From the NCBI RefSeq assembly GCF_052857255.1, contig NC_135497.1:197833986-197897985 (forward strand): a stretch of DNA of 64,000 nt, in the 5' to 3' direction. The notes beneath the pieces were generated by a model. That model was not told where the DNA came from and did not search any database. It saw only the letters and a list, made by a program, of their open reading frames with translations. The stretch's first letter is position 1; every line of letters begins with the position of its first letter. Source of the stretch: Amblyomma americanum. Taxonomy: Eukaryota > Arthropoda > Arachnida > Ixodida > Ixodidae. Of the stretch, positions 1 to 12,229 are shown piece by piece. Made by a program: the position numbers and the translations under genes.

Positions 1-1977
1 GTAAACGGAGTGTGGAAGAAGATGAAGAGAGTGGAATGGGCAGTGCAGCAAAGGCTAAATCAAGGATGAGGCCTGTCCTTGGAGAGATTCCGAAGCCGAA
101 CGACGTGCACGGCGAGCTGAGCAGCAACGCAAAAGAAGAGAGCGCCAACGGGAGTCAACCGTTCCAGTGGGCATAGCGAGGTGGAAAGCCGAAGCAGAGC
201 GGCGAATATAGTATAACCTCGCTAATCGGAGTGTGGAATAATATGAAGAAAGTGGAATGGGCAGTGTAGCAAAGGCTAAATCATGGATGAGGCTGGTCCT
301 TGGAGAGATTCCGAAGCCGAACGACATGCACAGCAAGCTGAGCAGCAACGCAAAAGAAGAGTGCGCCAATGGGAGTCAACCGATCCAATGGGCATAGCGA
401 GGTGGAAAGCCGAAGCAGAGCGGCGAATATAGTATAACCTCGCTAAATGGAGTGTGGATGCAGATGAAGAGAGTGGAATGGGCAGTGGAGCAAAGGCTAA
501 ATCATGGATGAGGCTGGTCCTTGGAGATATTCCGAAGCCGAACGACGTGCACAGCGAGCTGAGCAGCAACGCAAAAGAAAAGAGCGCCAACGGGAGTCAA
601 CCGATCCAATGGGCATAGCGAGGTGGAAAGCCGAAGCAGAGCGGCGAATATAGTATAACCTCGCTAAACGGAGTGTGGAAGAAGATGAAGAGAGTGGAAT
701 GGGCAGTGCAGCAAAGGCTAAATCATGGATGAGGCTGGTCCTTGGAGAGATTCCTAAGGCGAACGTCGTGCACGGCGAGCTGAGCAGCAACGCAAAAGAA
801 GAGAGCGCCAACGGGAGTCAACCGATCCAATGGGCATAGCGAGGTGGAAAGCCGAAGCAGAGCGGCGAATATAGTAAAACCTCGCTAAATGGAGTGTGGA
901 TGCAGATGAAGAGAGTGGAATTGGCACTGCAGCAAAGGCTAAATCATGGATGAGGCTGGTCCTTGGAGAGATACCGAAGCCGAACGACGTGCACAGCGAG
1001 CTGAGCAGCAACGCAAAATAAGAGAGCGCCAACGGGAGTCAACCGTTCCATTGGGCATAGCGAGGTGGAAAGCCGAAGCAGAGCGGCGAATATAGTATAA
1101 CCTCGCTAAACGGAGTGTGGATGCAGATGAAGAGAGTGGAATGGGCAGTGCAGCAAAATCATGGATGAGGCTTGTCCTTGGAGAGATTCCGAAGCCGAAC
1201 GACGTGCACAGCGAGCTGAGCAGCAACGCAAAAGAAGAGAGCGCCAACGGGAGTCAACCGATCCAATGGGCATAGCGAGGTGGAAAGCCGAAGCAGAGCG
1301 GCGAATATAGTATAACCTCGCTATATGGAGTGTGGATGCAGATGAAGAGAGTGGAATGGGCAGTGCAGCAAAAGCTAAATCATGGATGAGGCTGGTCCTT
1401 GGAGAGATTTCGAAGCCGAACGACGTGCACAGCGAGCTGAGCAGCAACGCAAAAGAAGAGAGCGCCAACGGGAGTCAACCGATCCAATGGGCATAGCGAG
1501 GTGGAAAGCCGAAGCAGAGCGGCGAATATAGTATAACCTCGCTATATGGAGTGTGGATGCAGATGAAGAGAGTGGAATGGGCAGTGCAGCAAAAGCTAAA
1601 TCATGGATGAGCCTGGTCCTTGGAGAGATTCCGAAGCCGAACGACGTGCACAGCGAGCTGAGCAGCAACGCAAAAGAGGAGAGCGCCAACGGGAGTCAAC
1701 CGATCCAATGGGCATAGCGAGGTGGAAAGCCGAAGCAGAGCGGCGAATATAGTATAACCTCGCTAAATGGAGTGTGGATGCAGATGAAGAGAGTGGAATG
1801 GGCAGTGCAGCAAAATCACGGATGAGGCTGGTCCTTGGAGAGATTCCGAAGCCGAACGACGTGCACAGCGAGCTGAGCAGCAACGCAAAAGAAGAGAGCG
1901 CCAACGGGAGTCAACCGTTCCAATGGGCATAGCGAGGTGGAAAGCCGAAGCAGAGCGGCGAATATAGTATAACCTCG
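1..1977 (+). repeat. 5' flank, older segment copy 1 (about 9 monomers)
   Basis: The first nine monomers of the window. The first carries the rare AATCAAGGATGAGG variant (at about 57), which recurs at about 2,034 and 5,097. Much of the segment matches sequence 1,977 bp further on, through about base 1,460. The match is patchy: the second monomer (from about 222, with GCTAATCGG and GTGGAATAATATG) instead matches the monomer near 5,266, 5,044 bp away. Scattered single-base differences separate the copies, so this is an older duplication than those in the core. Confidence 0.75.
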
Positions 1978-3430
1978 GTAAACGGAGTGTGGAAGAAGAT
2001 GAAGAGAGTGGAATGGGCAGTGCAGCAAAGGCTAAATCAAGGATGAGGCCGGTCCTTGGAGAGATTCCGAAGCCGAACGACGTGCACGGCGAGCTGAGCA
2101 GCAACGCAAAAGAAGAGAGCGCCAACGGGAGTCAACCGTTCCAATGGGCATAGCGAGGTGGAAAGCCGAAGCAGAGCGGCGAATATAGTATAACCTCGCT
2201 ATATGGAGTGTGGATGCAGATGAAGAGAGTGGAATGGGCAGTGCAGCAAAGGCTAAATCATGGATGAGGCTGGTCCTTGGAGAGATTCCGAAGCCGAACG
2301 ACGTGCACAGCAAGCTGAGCAGCAACGCAAAAGAAGAGTGCGCCAATGGGAGTCAACCGATCCAATGGGCATAGCGAGGTGGAAAGCCGAAGCAGAGCGG
2401 CGAATATAGTATAACCTCGCTAAATGGAGTGTGGATGCAGATGAAGAGAGTGGAATGGGCAGTGCAGCAAAGGCTAAATCATGGATGAGGCTGGTCCTTG
2501 GAGATATTCCGAAGCCGAACGACGTGCACAGCGAGCTGAGCAGCAACGCAAAAGAAAAGAGCGCCAACGGGAGTCAACCGATCCAAAGGGCATAGCGAGG
2601 TGGAAAGCCGAAGCAGAGCGGCGAATATAGTAAAACCTCGCTAAATAGAGTGTGGATGCAGATGAAGAGAGTGGAATTGGCACTGCAGCTAAGGCTAAAT
2701 CATGGATGAGGCTGGTCCTTGGAGAGATACCGAAGCCGAACGACGTGCACAGCGAGCTGAGCAGCAACGCAAAAGAAGAGAGCGCCAACGGGAGTCAACC
2801 GATCCAATGGGCATAGCGAGGTGGAAAGCCGAAGCAGAGCGGCGAATATAGTATAACCTCGCTATATGGAGTGTGGATGCAGATGAAGAGAGTGGAATGG
2901 GCAGTGCAGCAAAAGCTAAATCATGGATGAGGCTGGTCCTTGGAGAGATTTCGAAGCCGAACGACGTGCACAGCGAGCTGAGCAGCAACGCAAATGAGAG
3001 CGCCAACGGGAGTCAACCGTTATATTGGGCATAGCGAGGTGGAAAGCCGAAGCAGAGCGGCGAATATAGTATAACCTCGCTAAACGGAGTGTGGATGCAG
3101 ATGAAGAGAGTGGAATGGGCAGTGCAGCAAAATCATGGATGAGGCTTGTCCTTGGAGAGATTCCGAAGCCGAACGACGTGCACAGCGAGCTGAGCAGCAA
3201 CGCAAAAGAAGAGAGCGCCAACGGGAGTCAACCGATCCAATGGGCATAGCGAGGTGGAAAGCCGAAGCAGAGCGGCGAATATAGTATAACCTCGCTATAT
3301 GGAGTGTGGATGCAGATGAAGAGAGTGGAATGGGCAGTGCAGAAAAAGCTAAATCATGGATGAGGCTGGTCCTTGGAGAGATTTCGAAGCCGAACGACGT
3401 GCACAGCGAGCTGAGCAGCAACGCAAATGA
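1978..3430 (+). repeat. 5' flank, older segment copy 2
   Basis: Restarts the opening of the window at GTAAACGGAGTGTGG and follows it at an offset of 1,977 bp. The offset falls to 1,974 and then 1,971 bp because two monomers here carry the 3-bp deletion CAAATGAGAGCG (near 2,993 and 3,425). Beyond about 3,430 the match to copy 1 is lost. Confidence 0.7.
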
Positions 3431-6400
3431 GAGCGCCAACGGGAGTCAACCGTTCCATTGGGCATAGCGAGGTGGAAAGCCGAAGCAGAGCGGCGAATAT
3501 AGTATAACCTCGCTAAACGGAGTGGGGAAGAAGATGAAGAGAGTGGAATGGGCAGTGCTGCAAAGGCTAAATCATGGATGAGGCTGGTCCTTGGAGAGAT
3601 TCCGAAGCCGAACGTCGTGCACAGCGAGCTGAGCAGCAACGCAAAAGATGAGAGCGCCAACGGGAGTCAACCGTTCCAGTGGGCATAGCGAGGTTGAAAG
3701 CCGAAGCAGAGCGGCGAATATTGTATAACCTCGGTAAACGGAGTGTGTATGCAGATGAAGAGAGTGGAATGGGCAGTGCAGCAAAATCATGGATGAGGCT
3801 TGTCCTTGGAGAGATTCCGAAGCCGAACGACGTGCACAGCGAGCTGAGCAGCAACGCAAAAGAAGAGAGCGCCAACGGGAGTCAACCGATCCAATGGGCA
3901 TAGCGAGGTGGAAAGCCGAAGCAGAGCGGCGAATATAGTATAACCTCGCTAAACGGAGTGTGGAAGAAGATGAAGAGAGTTGAATGGGCAGTGCTGCAAA
4001 GGCTAAATCATGGATGAGGCTGGTCCTTGGAGAGATTCCGAAGCCGAACGACGTGCACAGCGAGCTGAGCAGCAACGCAAAAGATGAGAGCGCCAACGGG
4101 AGTCAACCGTTCCAGTGGGCATAGCGAGGTGGAAAGCCGAAGCAGAGCGGCGAATATAGTATAACCTCGCTAAACGGAGTGTGGAAGAATATGGAGAGTG
4201 GAATGGGCAGTGCAGTAAAGGCTAAATCATGGATGAGGCTGGTCCTTGGAGATATTCCGAAGTCGAACTACGTGCACAGCGAGCTGAGCAGCAACGCAAG
4301 AGAAGAGAGCGCCAACGGGAGTCAACCGATCCAATGGGCATAGCGAGGTGGAAAGCCGAAGCAGAGCGGCGAATATAGTATAACCTCGCTAAATGGAGTG
4401 TGGATGCAGATGAAGAGAGTGGAATGGGCAGTGCAGCAAAAGCTAAATCATGGATGAGGCTGGTCCTTGGAGAGATTCCGAAGCCGAACGACGTGCACAG
4501 CGAGCTGAGCAGCAACGCAAAAGAGGAGAGCGCCAACGGGAGTCAACCGATCCAATGGGCATAGCGAGGTGGAAAGCCGAAGCAGAGCGGCGAATATAGT
4601 ATAACCTCGCTAAATGGAGTGTGGATGCAGATGAAGAGAGTGGAATGGGCAGTGCAGCAAAATCACGGATGAGGCTGGTCCTTGGAGAGATTCCGAAGCC
4701 GAACGACGTGCACAGCGAGCTGAGCAGCAACGCAAAAGAAGAGAGCGCCAACGGGAGTCAGCCGTTCCAAAGGGCATAGCGAGGTGGAAAGCCGAAGCAG
4801 AGCGGCGAATATAGTATAACCTCGCTAAACGGAGTGTGGATGCAGATGAAGAGAGTGGAATGGGCAGTGCAGCAAAATCATGGATGAGGCTTGTCCTTGG
4901 AGAGATTCCCAAGCCGAACGACGTGCACAGCGAGCTGAGCAGCAACGCAAAAGAAGAGAGTGCCAACGGGAGTCAACCGTTACAGTGGGCATAGCGAGGT
5001 GGAAAGCCGAAGCAGAGCGGCGAATATAGTATAACCTCGCTAAACGGAGTGTGGAAGAAGATGAAGAGAGTGGAATGGGCAGTGCAGCAAAGGCTAAATC
5101 AAGGATGAGGCCGGTCCTTGGAGAGATTACGAAGCCGAACGACGTGCACTGCGAGCTGAGCAGCAACGCAAAAGAAGAGAGCGCCAACGGGAGTCAACTG
5201 TTCCAGTGGGCATAGCGAGGTGGAAAGCCGAAGCAGAGCGGCGAATATAGTATAACCTCGCTAATCGGAGTGTGGAATAATATGAATAGAGTGGAATGGG
5301 CAGTGCAGCAAAGGCTAAATCATGGATGATGCTGGTCTTGGAGAGATTCCGAAGCCGAACGACGTGCACAGCGAGCTGAGCAGCAACGCAAAAGAAGAGT
5401 GCGCCAATGGGAGTCAACCAATCCAATGGGCATAGCGAGGTGGAAAGCCGAAGCAGAGCGGCGAATATAGTATAACCTCGCTAAATGGAGTGTGTATGCA
5501 GATGAAGAGAGTGGAATGGGCAGTGCAGCAAAGGCTAAATCATGGATGAGGCTGGTCCTTGGAGATATTCCGAAGCCGAACGACGTGCACAGCGAGCTGA
5601 GCAGCAACGCAAAAGAAAAGAGCGCCAACGGGAGTCAACCGATCCAATGGGCATGGCGAGGTGGAAAGCCGAAGCAGAGCGGCGAATATAGTATAACCTC
5701 GCTAAACGGAGTGTGGATGCAGATGAAGAGAGTGGAATGGGCAGTGCAGCAAAGACTAAATCATGGATGAGGCTGGTCCTTGGAGAGATTCCGAAGCCGA
5801 ACGACGTGCACAGCGAGCTGAGCAGCAACGCAAAAGAAGAGAGCGCCAACGGGAGTCAACCGTTCCAGTGGGCATAGCGAGGTGGAAAGCCGAAGCAGAG
5901 CGGCTAATATATTATAACCTCGCTAAACGGAGTGTGGATGCAGATGAAGAGAGTGGAATGGGCAGTGCAGCAAAGGCTAAATCATGGATGAGGCTGGTCC
6001 TTGGAGAGATTCCGAAGCCGAACGACGTGCGCAGCGAGCTGAGCAGCAACGCAAAAGAAGAGAGCGCCAACGGGAGTCAACCGATCCAATGGCATAGCGA
6101 GGTGGAAAGCCGAAGCAGAGCGGCGAGTACAGTATAACCTCGCTAAACGGAGTGTGGATGCAGATGAAGAGAGTGGAATGGGCAGTGCACCAAAGGCTAA
6201 ATCATGGATGAGGCTGGTCCTTGGAGAGATTCCGAAGCCGAACGACGGGCACAGCGAGCTGAGCAGCAACGCACAAGAAGAGAGCGCCAACGGGAGTCAA
6301 CCGTTCCAATGGGCATAGCGAGGTGGAAAGCCTAAGCAGAGCGGCGAATATAGTATAACCTCGCTAAATGGAGTGTGGAAGCAGATTAAGAGAGTGGAAT

Positions 6401-6964
6401 GGGCAGTGCTGCAAAGGCTAAATCATGGATGAGGCTGGTCCTTGGAGAGATTCCGAAGCCGAACGACGTGCACAGCGAGCTGAGCAGCAACGCAAAAGAA
6501 GAGAGCGCCAACGGGAGTCAACCGATCCAATGGGCATAGCGAGGTGGAAAGCCGAAGCAGAGCGGCGAATATAGTATAACCTCGCTAAATGGAGTGTGGA
6601 AGCAGATGAAGAGAGTGGAATGGGCAGTGCTGCAAAGGCTAAATCATGGATGAGGCTGGTCCTTGGAGAGATTCCTAAGGCGAACTTCGTGCACGGCGAG
6701 CTGAGCAGCAACGCAAAAGAAGAGAGCGCCAACGGGAGTCAACAGATCCAGTGGGCATAGCGAGGTGCAAAGCCGAAGCAGAGCGGCGAATATAGTATAA
6801 CCTCGCTAAACGGAGTGTGGAAGAAGATGAAGAGAGTGGAATGGGCAGTGCAGCAAAGGCTAAATCATGGATGAGGCTGGTCCTTGGAGAGATTCCTAAG
6901 GCGAACGTCGTGCACCGCGAGCTGAGCAGCAACGCAAAAGAAGAGAGCGCCAACGGGAGTCAAC
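3431..6964 (+). repeat. 5' flank, mosaic diverged monomers
   Basis: About 16 monomers without a clear long duplication. Part of it, about 4,380 to 4,780, matches 1,530 to 1,930 at an offset of 2,847 bp. Another part, from about 5,266, matches the window start at 5,044 bp. Single-base or two-base indels are commoner than in the core: two bases are missing at 4,191-4,200 (ATGGAGAGTG), one at 5,331-5,340 (GGTCTTGG) and one at 6,090-6,092 (CAATGGCATAG). AAGGCGAAC-type monomers appear from about 6,670. This looks like an old, slowly decaying edge of the array. Confidence 0.7.
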
Positions 6965-9530
6965 TGATCCAATGGGCATAGCGAGGTGGAAAGCCGAAGC
7001 AGAGCGGCGAATATAGTATAACCTCGGTATATGGAGTGTGGATGCAGATGAAGAGAGTGGAATGGGCAGTGCAGCAAAAGCTAAATCATGGATGAGGCTT
7101 GTCCTTGGAGAGATTTCGAAGCCGAACGACGTGCACAGCGAGCTGAGCAGCAACGCAAATGAGAGCGCCAACGGGAGTCAACCGTTCCATTGGGCATAGC
7201 GAGGTGGAAAGCCGAAGCAGAGCGGCTAATATAGTATAACCTCGCTAAACGGAGTGTGGAAGAAGATGAAGAGAGTGGAACGGGCAGTGCTGCAAAGGCT
7301 AAATCATGGATGAGGCTGGTCCTTGGAGAGATTCCGAAGCCGAACGACGTGCACAGCGAGCTGAGCAGCAACGCAAAAGATGAGAGCGCCAACGGGAGTC
7401 AACCGTTCCAGTGGGCATAGCGAGGTGGAAAGCCGAAGCAGAGCGGCGAATATAGTATAACCTCGCTAAACGGAGTGTGGAAGATTATGAAGAGAGTAGA
7501 ATGAGCAGTGCAGTAAAGGCTAAATCATGGATGAGGCTGGTCCTTGGAGAGATTCCGAAGCCGAACTACGTGCACAGCGAGCTGATCAGCAACGCAAAAG
7601 AAGAGAGCGCCAACGGGAGTCAACCGATCCAATCTGCATAGCGAGGTGGAAAGCCGAAGCAGAGCGGCGAATATCGTATAACCTCGCTAAATGGAGTGTG
7701 GATGCAGATGAAGAGAGTGGAATGGGCAGTGCAGCAAAAGCTAAATCATGGATGAGGCTGGTCCTTGGAGAGATTCCGAAGCCGAATGACGTGCACAGCG
7801 AGCTGAGCAGCAACGCAAAAGAGGAGAGCGCCAACGGGAGTCAACCGATCCAATGGGCATAGCGAGGTGGAAAGCCGAAGCAGAGCGGCGAATATAGTAT
7901 AACCTCGCTAAACGGAGTGTGGAAGAAGATGAAGAGAGTGGAATGGGCAGTGCTGCAAAGGGTAAATCATGGATGAGGCTGGTTCTTGGAGAGATTCCGA
8001 AGCCGAACGACGTGCACAGCGAGCTGAGCAGCAACGCAAAAGATGAGAGCGCCAACGGGAGTCAACCGATCCAATGGGCATAACGAGGTGGAAAGCCGAA
8101 GCAGAGCGGCGAATATAGTATAACCTCGCTAAACGGAGTGTGGATGCAGATGAAGAGAGTGGAATGGGCAGTGCAGCAAAATCATGGATGAGGCTTGTCC
8201 TTGGAGAGATTCCGAAGCCGAACGACGTGCACAGCGAGCTGAGCAGCAACGCAAAAGAAGAGAGTGCCAACGGGAGTCAACCGATCCAATGGGCATAGCG
8301 AGGTGGAAAGCCGAAGCAGAGCGGCGAATATAGTATAACCTCGCTAAACGGAGTGTGGATGCAGATGAAGAGAGTGGAATGGGCAGTGCAGCAAAATCAT
8401 GGATGAGGCTTGTCCTTGGAGAGATTCCGAAGCCGAACTACGTGCACAGCGACCTGAGCAGCAACGCAAAAGAAGAGAGCGCCAACGGGAGTCAACCGAT
8501 CCAATGGGCATAGCGAGGTGGAAAGCTGAAGCAGAGCGGCGAATATAGTATAACCTCGCTAAACGGAGTGTGGAAGAAGATGAAGAGAGTGGAATGGGCA
8601 GTGCTGCAAAGGCTAAATCATGGATGAGGCTGGTCCTTGGAGAGATTCCGAAGCCGAACGACGTGCACAGCGAGCTGAGCAGCAACGCAAAAGATGAGAG
8701 CGCCAACGGGAGTCAACCGTTCCAGTGGGCATAGCGAGGTGGAAAGCCGAAGCAGAGCGGCGAATATTGTATAACCTCGCTAAACGGAGTGTGGAAGAAT
8801 ATGAAGAGAGTGGAATGGGCAGTGCAGTAAAGGCCAAATCATGGATGAGGCTGGTCCTTGGAGAGATTCCGAAGCCGAACTACGTGCACAGCGACCTGAG
8901 CAGCAACGCAAAAGAAGAGAGCGCCAACGGGAGTCAACCGATCCAATGGGCATAGCGAGGTGGAAAGCCGAAGCAGAGCGGCGAATATAGTATAACCTCG
9001 CTAAACGGAGTGTGGATGCAGATGAAGAGAGTGGAATGGGCAGTGCAGCAAAATCATGGATGAGGCTTGTCCTTGGAGAGATTCCGAAGCCGAACGACGT
9101 GCACAGCGAGCTGAGCAGCAACGCAAAAGAAGAGAACGCCAACGGGAGTCAACCGATCCAATGGGCATAGCGAGGTGGAAAGCCGAAGCAGAGCGGCGAA
9201 TATAGTATAACCTCGCTAAACGGAGTGTGGAAGAAGATGAAGAGAGTGGAATGGGCAGTGCTGCAAAGGCTAAATCATGGATGAGGCTGGTCCTTGGATA
9301 GATTCCGAAGCCGAACGACGTGCACAGCGAGCTGAGCAGCAACGCAAAAGATGAGAGCGCCAACGGGAGTCAACCGTTCCAGTGGGCATAGCGAGGTGGA
9401 AAGCCGAAGCAGAGCGGCGAATATAGTATAACCTCGCTAAATGGAGTGTGGAAGCAGATGAAGAGAGTGGAATGGGCAGTGCTGCAAAGGGTAAATCATG
9501 GATGAGGCTGGTCCTTGGAGAGATTCCTAA
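6965..9530 (+). repeat. B-block, copy 0 (oldest)
   Basis: Starts with the private CAACTGATCC change (T at 6,965) and contains the BclI site TGATCA at 7,583 and the private AATCTGCATAG at about 7,631. The same set recurs 5,265 bp later. Compared with the later copies it holds one extra 221-bp monomer between about 8,437 and 8,660, so the offset drops to 5,044 bp from there. It also holds GTGGAAGATTATG, ATGACG and CATAACG variants that travel with the block. Confidence 0.8.
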
Positions 9531-10319
9531 GGCGAACTTCGTGCACGGCGAGCTGAGCAGCAACGCAAAAGAAGAGAGCGCCAACGGGAGTCAACAGATC
9601 CAGTGGGCATAGCGAGGTGGAAAGCCGAAGCAGAGCGGCGAATATAGTATAACCTCGCTAAACGGAGTGTGGAAGAAGATGAAGAGAGTGGAATGGGCAG
9701 TGCTGCAAAGGCTAAATCATGGATGAGGCTGGTCCTTGGAGAGATTCCTAAGGCGAACTTCGTGCACGGCGAGCTGAGCAGCAACGCAAAAGAAGAGAGC
9801 GCCAACGGGAGTCAACAGATCCAGTGGGCATAGCGAGGTGGAAAGCCGAAGCAGAGCGGCGAATATAGTATAACCTCGCTAAACGGAGTGTGGAAGAAGA
9901 TGAAGAGAGTGGAATGGGCAGTGCAGCAAAGGCTAAATCATGGATGAGGCTGGTCCTTGGAGAGATTCCTAAGGCGAACGTCGTGCACGGCGAGCTGAGC
10001 AGCAACGCAAAAGAAGAGAGCGCCAACGGGAGTCAACCGATCCAATGGGCATTGCGAGGTGGAAAGCCGAAGCAGAGCGGCGAATATAGTAAAACCTCGC
10101 TAAATGGAGTGTGGATGCAGATGAAGAGAGTGGAATTGGCAGTGCAGCAAAGGCTAAATCATGGATGAGGCTGGTTCTTGGAGAGATTCCGAAGCCGAAC
10201 GACGTGCACAGCGAGCTGAGCAGCAACGCAAAAGAAGAGAGCGCCAACGGGAGTCAACCGATCCAATGGGCATAGCGAGGTGGAAAGCCGAAGCAGAGCG
10301 GCGAATATAGTATAACCTC
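9531..10319 (+). repeat. K-block, copy 0
   Basis: Monomers with CCTAAGGCGAACTTCG or CCTAAGGCGAACGTCG followed by GTGCACGGCGAG. The block ends with the monomer pair in which CATAGCG is changed to CATTGCG (about 10,051) and GTATAACC to GTAAAACC. The same pair recurs at the end of most later K-blocks. The matching K1 monomers lie 5,038 then 5,032 bp downstream, the offset falling by 6 bp wherever a 221-bp unit became 215 bp. Confidence 0.75.
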
Positions 10320-12229
10320 GCTATATGGAGTGTGGATGCAGATGAAGAGAGTGGAATTTGCAGTGCAGCAAAAGATAAATCATGGATGAGGCTGGTCCTT
10401 GGAGAGATTTCGAAGCCGAACGACGTGCACAGCGAGCTGAGCAGCAACGCAAAAGAAGAGAGCGCCAACGGGAGTCAACCGTTCCATTGGGCATAGCGAG
10501 GTGGAAAGCCGAAGCAGAGCGGCGAATATAGTATAACCTCGCTAAACGGAGTGTGGATGCAGATGAAGAGAGTGGAATGGGCAGTGCAGCAAAATCATGG
10601 ATGAGGCTTGTCCTTGAAGAGATTCCGAAGCCGAACGACGTGCACAGCGAGCTGAGCAGCAACGCAAAAGAAGAGAGCGCCAACGGGAGTCAACCGATCC
10701 AATGGGCATAGCGAGGTGGAAAGCTGAAGCAGAGCGGCGAATATAGTATAACCTCGCTAAACGGAGTGTGGAAGAAGATGAAGAGAGTGGAATGGGCAGT
10801 GCTGCAAAGGCTAAATCATGGATGAGGCTGGTCCTTGGAGAGATTCCGAAGCCGAACGACGTGCACAGCGAGCTGAGCAGCAACGCAAAAGAAGAGAGCG
10901 CCAACGGGAGTCAACCGTTCCATTGGGCATAGCGAGGTGGAAAGCCGAAGCAGAGCGGCGAATATAGTATAACCTCGCTAAACGGAGTGTGGATGCAGAT
11001 GAAGAGAGTGGAATGGGCAGTGCAGCAAAATCATGGATGAGGCTTGTCCTTGAAGAGATTCCGAAGCCGAACGACGTGCACAGCGAGCTGAGCAGCAACG
11101 CAAAAGATGAGAGCGCCAACGGGAGTCAACCGTTCCAGTGGGCATAGCGAGGTGGAAAGCCGAAGCAGAGCGGCGAATATAGTATAACCTCGCTATATGG
11201 AGTGTGGATCCAGATGAAGAGAGTGGAATGGGCAGTGCAGCAAAAGCTAAATCATGGATGAGGCTGGTCCTTGGAGAGATTTCGAAGCCGAACGACGTGC
11301 ACAGCGAGCTGAGCAGCAACGCAAAAGAAGAGAGCGCCAACGGGAGTCAACCGTTCCATTGGGCATAGCGAGGTGGAAAGCCGAAGCAGAGCGGCGAATA
11401 TAGTATAACCTCGCTAAACGGAGTATGGATGCAGATGAAGAGAGTGGAATGGGCAGTGCAGCAAAAGCTAAATCATGGATGAGGCTGGTCCTTGGAGAGA
11501 TTCCGAAGCCGAACGACGTGCACAGCGAGCTGAGCAGCAACGCAAAAGTGGAGAGCGCCAACGGGAGTCAACCGATCCAATGGGCATAGCGAGGTGGAAA
11601 GCCGAAGCAGAGCGGCGAATATAGTATAACCTCGCTAAATGGAGTGTGGATGCAGATGAAGAGAGTGGAATGGGCAGTGCAGCAAAAGCAAAATCATGGT
11701 TGAGGCTGGTCCTTGGAGAGATTTCGAAGCCGAACGACGTGCACAGCGAGCTGAGCAGCAACGCAAAAGAGGAGAGCGCCAACGGGAGTCAACCGATCCA
11801 ATGGGCATAGCGAGGTGGAAAGCCGAAGCAGAGCGGCGAATATAGTATAACCTCGCTAAATGGAGTGTGGATGCAGATGAAGAGAGTGGAATGGGCAGTG
11901 CAGCAAAATCACGGATGAGGCTGGTCCTTGGAGAGATTCCGAAGCCGAACGACGTGCACAGCGAGCTGAGCAGCAACGCAAAAGAAGAGAGCGCCAACGG
12001 GAGTCAACCGTTCCAATGGGCATAGCGAGGTGGAAAGCCGAAGCAGAGCGGCGAATATAGTAAAACCTCGCTAAATGGAGTGTGGATGCAGATGAAGAGA
12101 GTGGAATTGGCAGTGCAGCAAAGGCTAAATCATGGATGAGGCTGGTCCTTGGAGAGATTCCGAAGCCGAACGACGTGCACAGCGAGCTGAGCAGCAACGC
12201 AAAAGAAGAGAGCGCCAACGGGAGTCAAC
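10320..12229 (+). repeat. S-block, copy 0
   Basis: Starts at a GCTATATGG monomer and is rich in GATTTCGAAGCC units and in the AAAAGTGGAG and AATCACGG variants. The first such monomer has GTGGATGCAGATG and no BamHI site. The one at about 11,192 has GTGGATCCAGATG (GGATCC at 11,206), the first BamHI site of the core. From about 11,110 the sequence is repeated 17,995 bp downstream, so the left edge of the young core lies inside this block. Confidence 0.75.

Noticed and set aside
1408..1417. Pol III B-box-like TTTCGAAGCC in S-type monomers
   Set aside because: It matches most of the B-box core, but the leading G is absent. No convincing A box lies upstream and no T-run terminator follows. Most monomers have TTCCGAAGCC instead. 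Not enough to call a tRNA-derived unit.
9890..10168. Plus-strand 92-codon frame, repeated in many K-blocks
   Set aside because: It is created where CATAGCG became CATTGCG, which removes the usual TAG stop. It begins at GTG, and the same sequence is closed in most other monomers.
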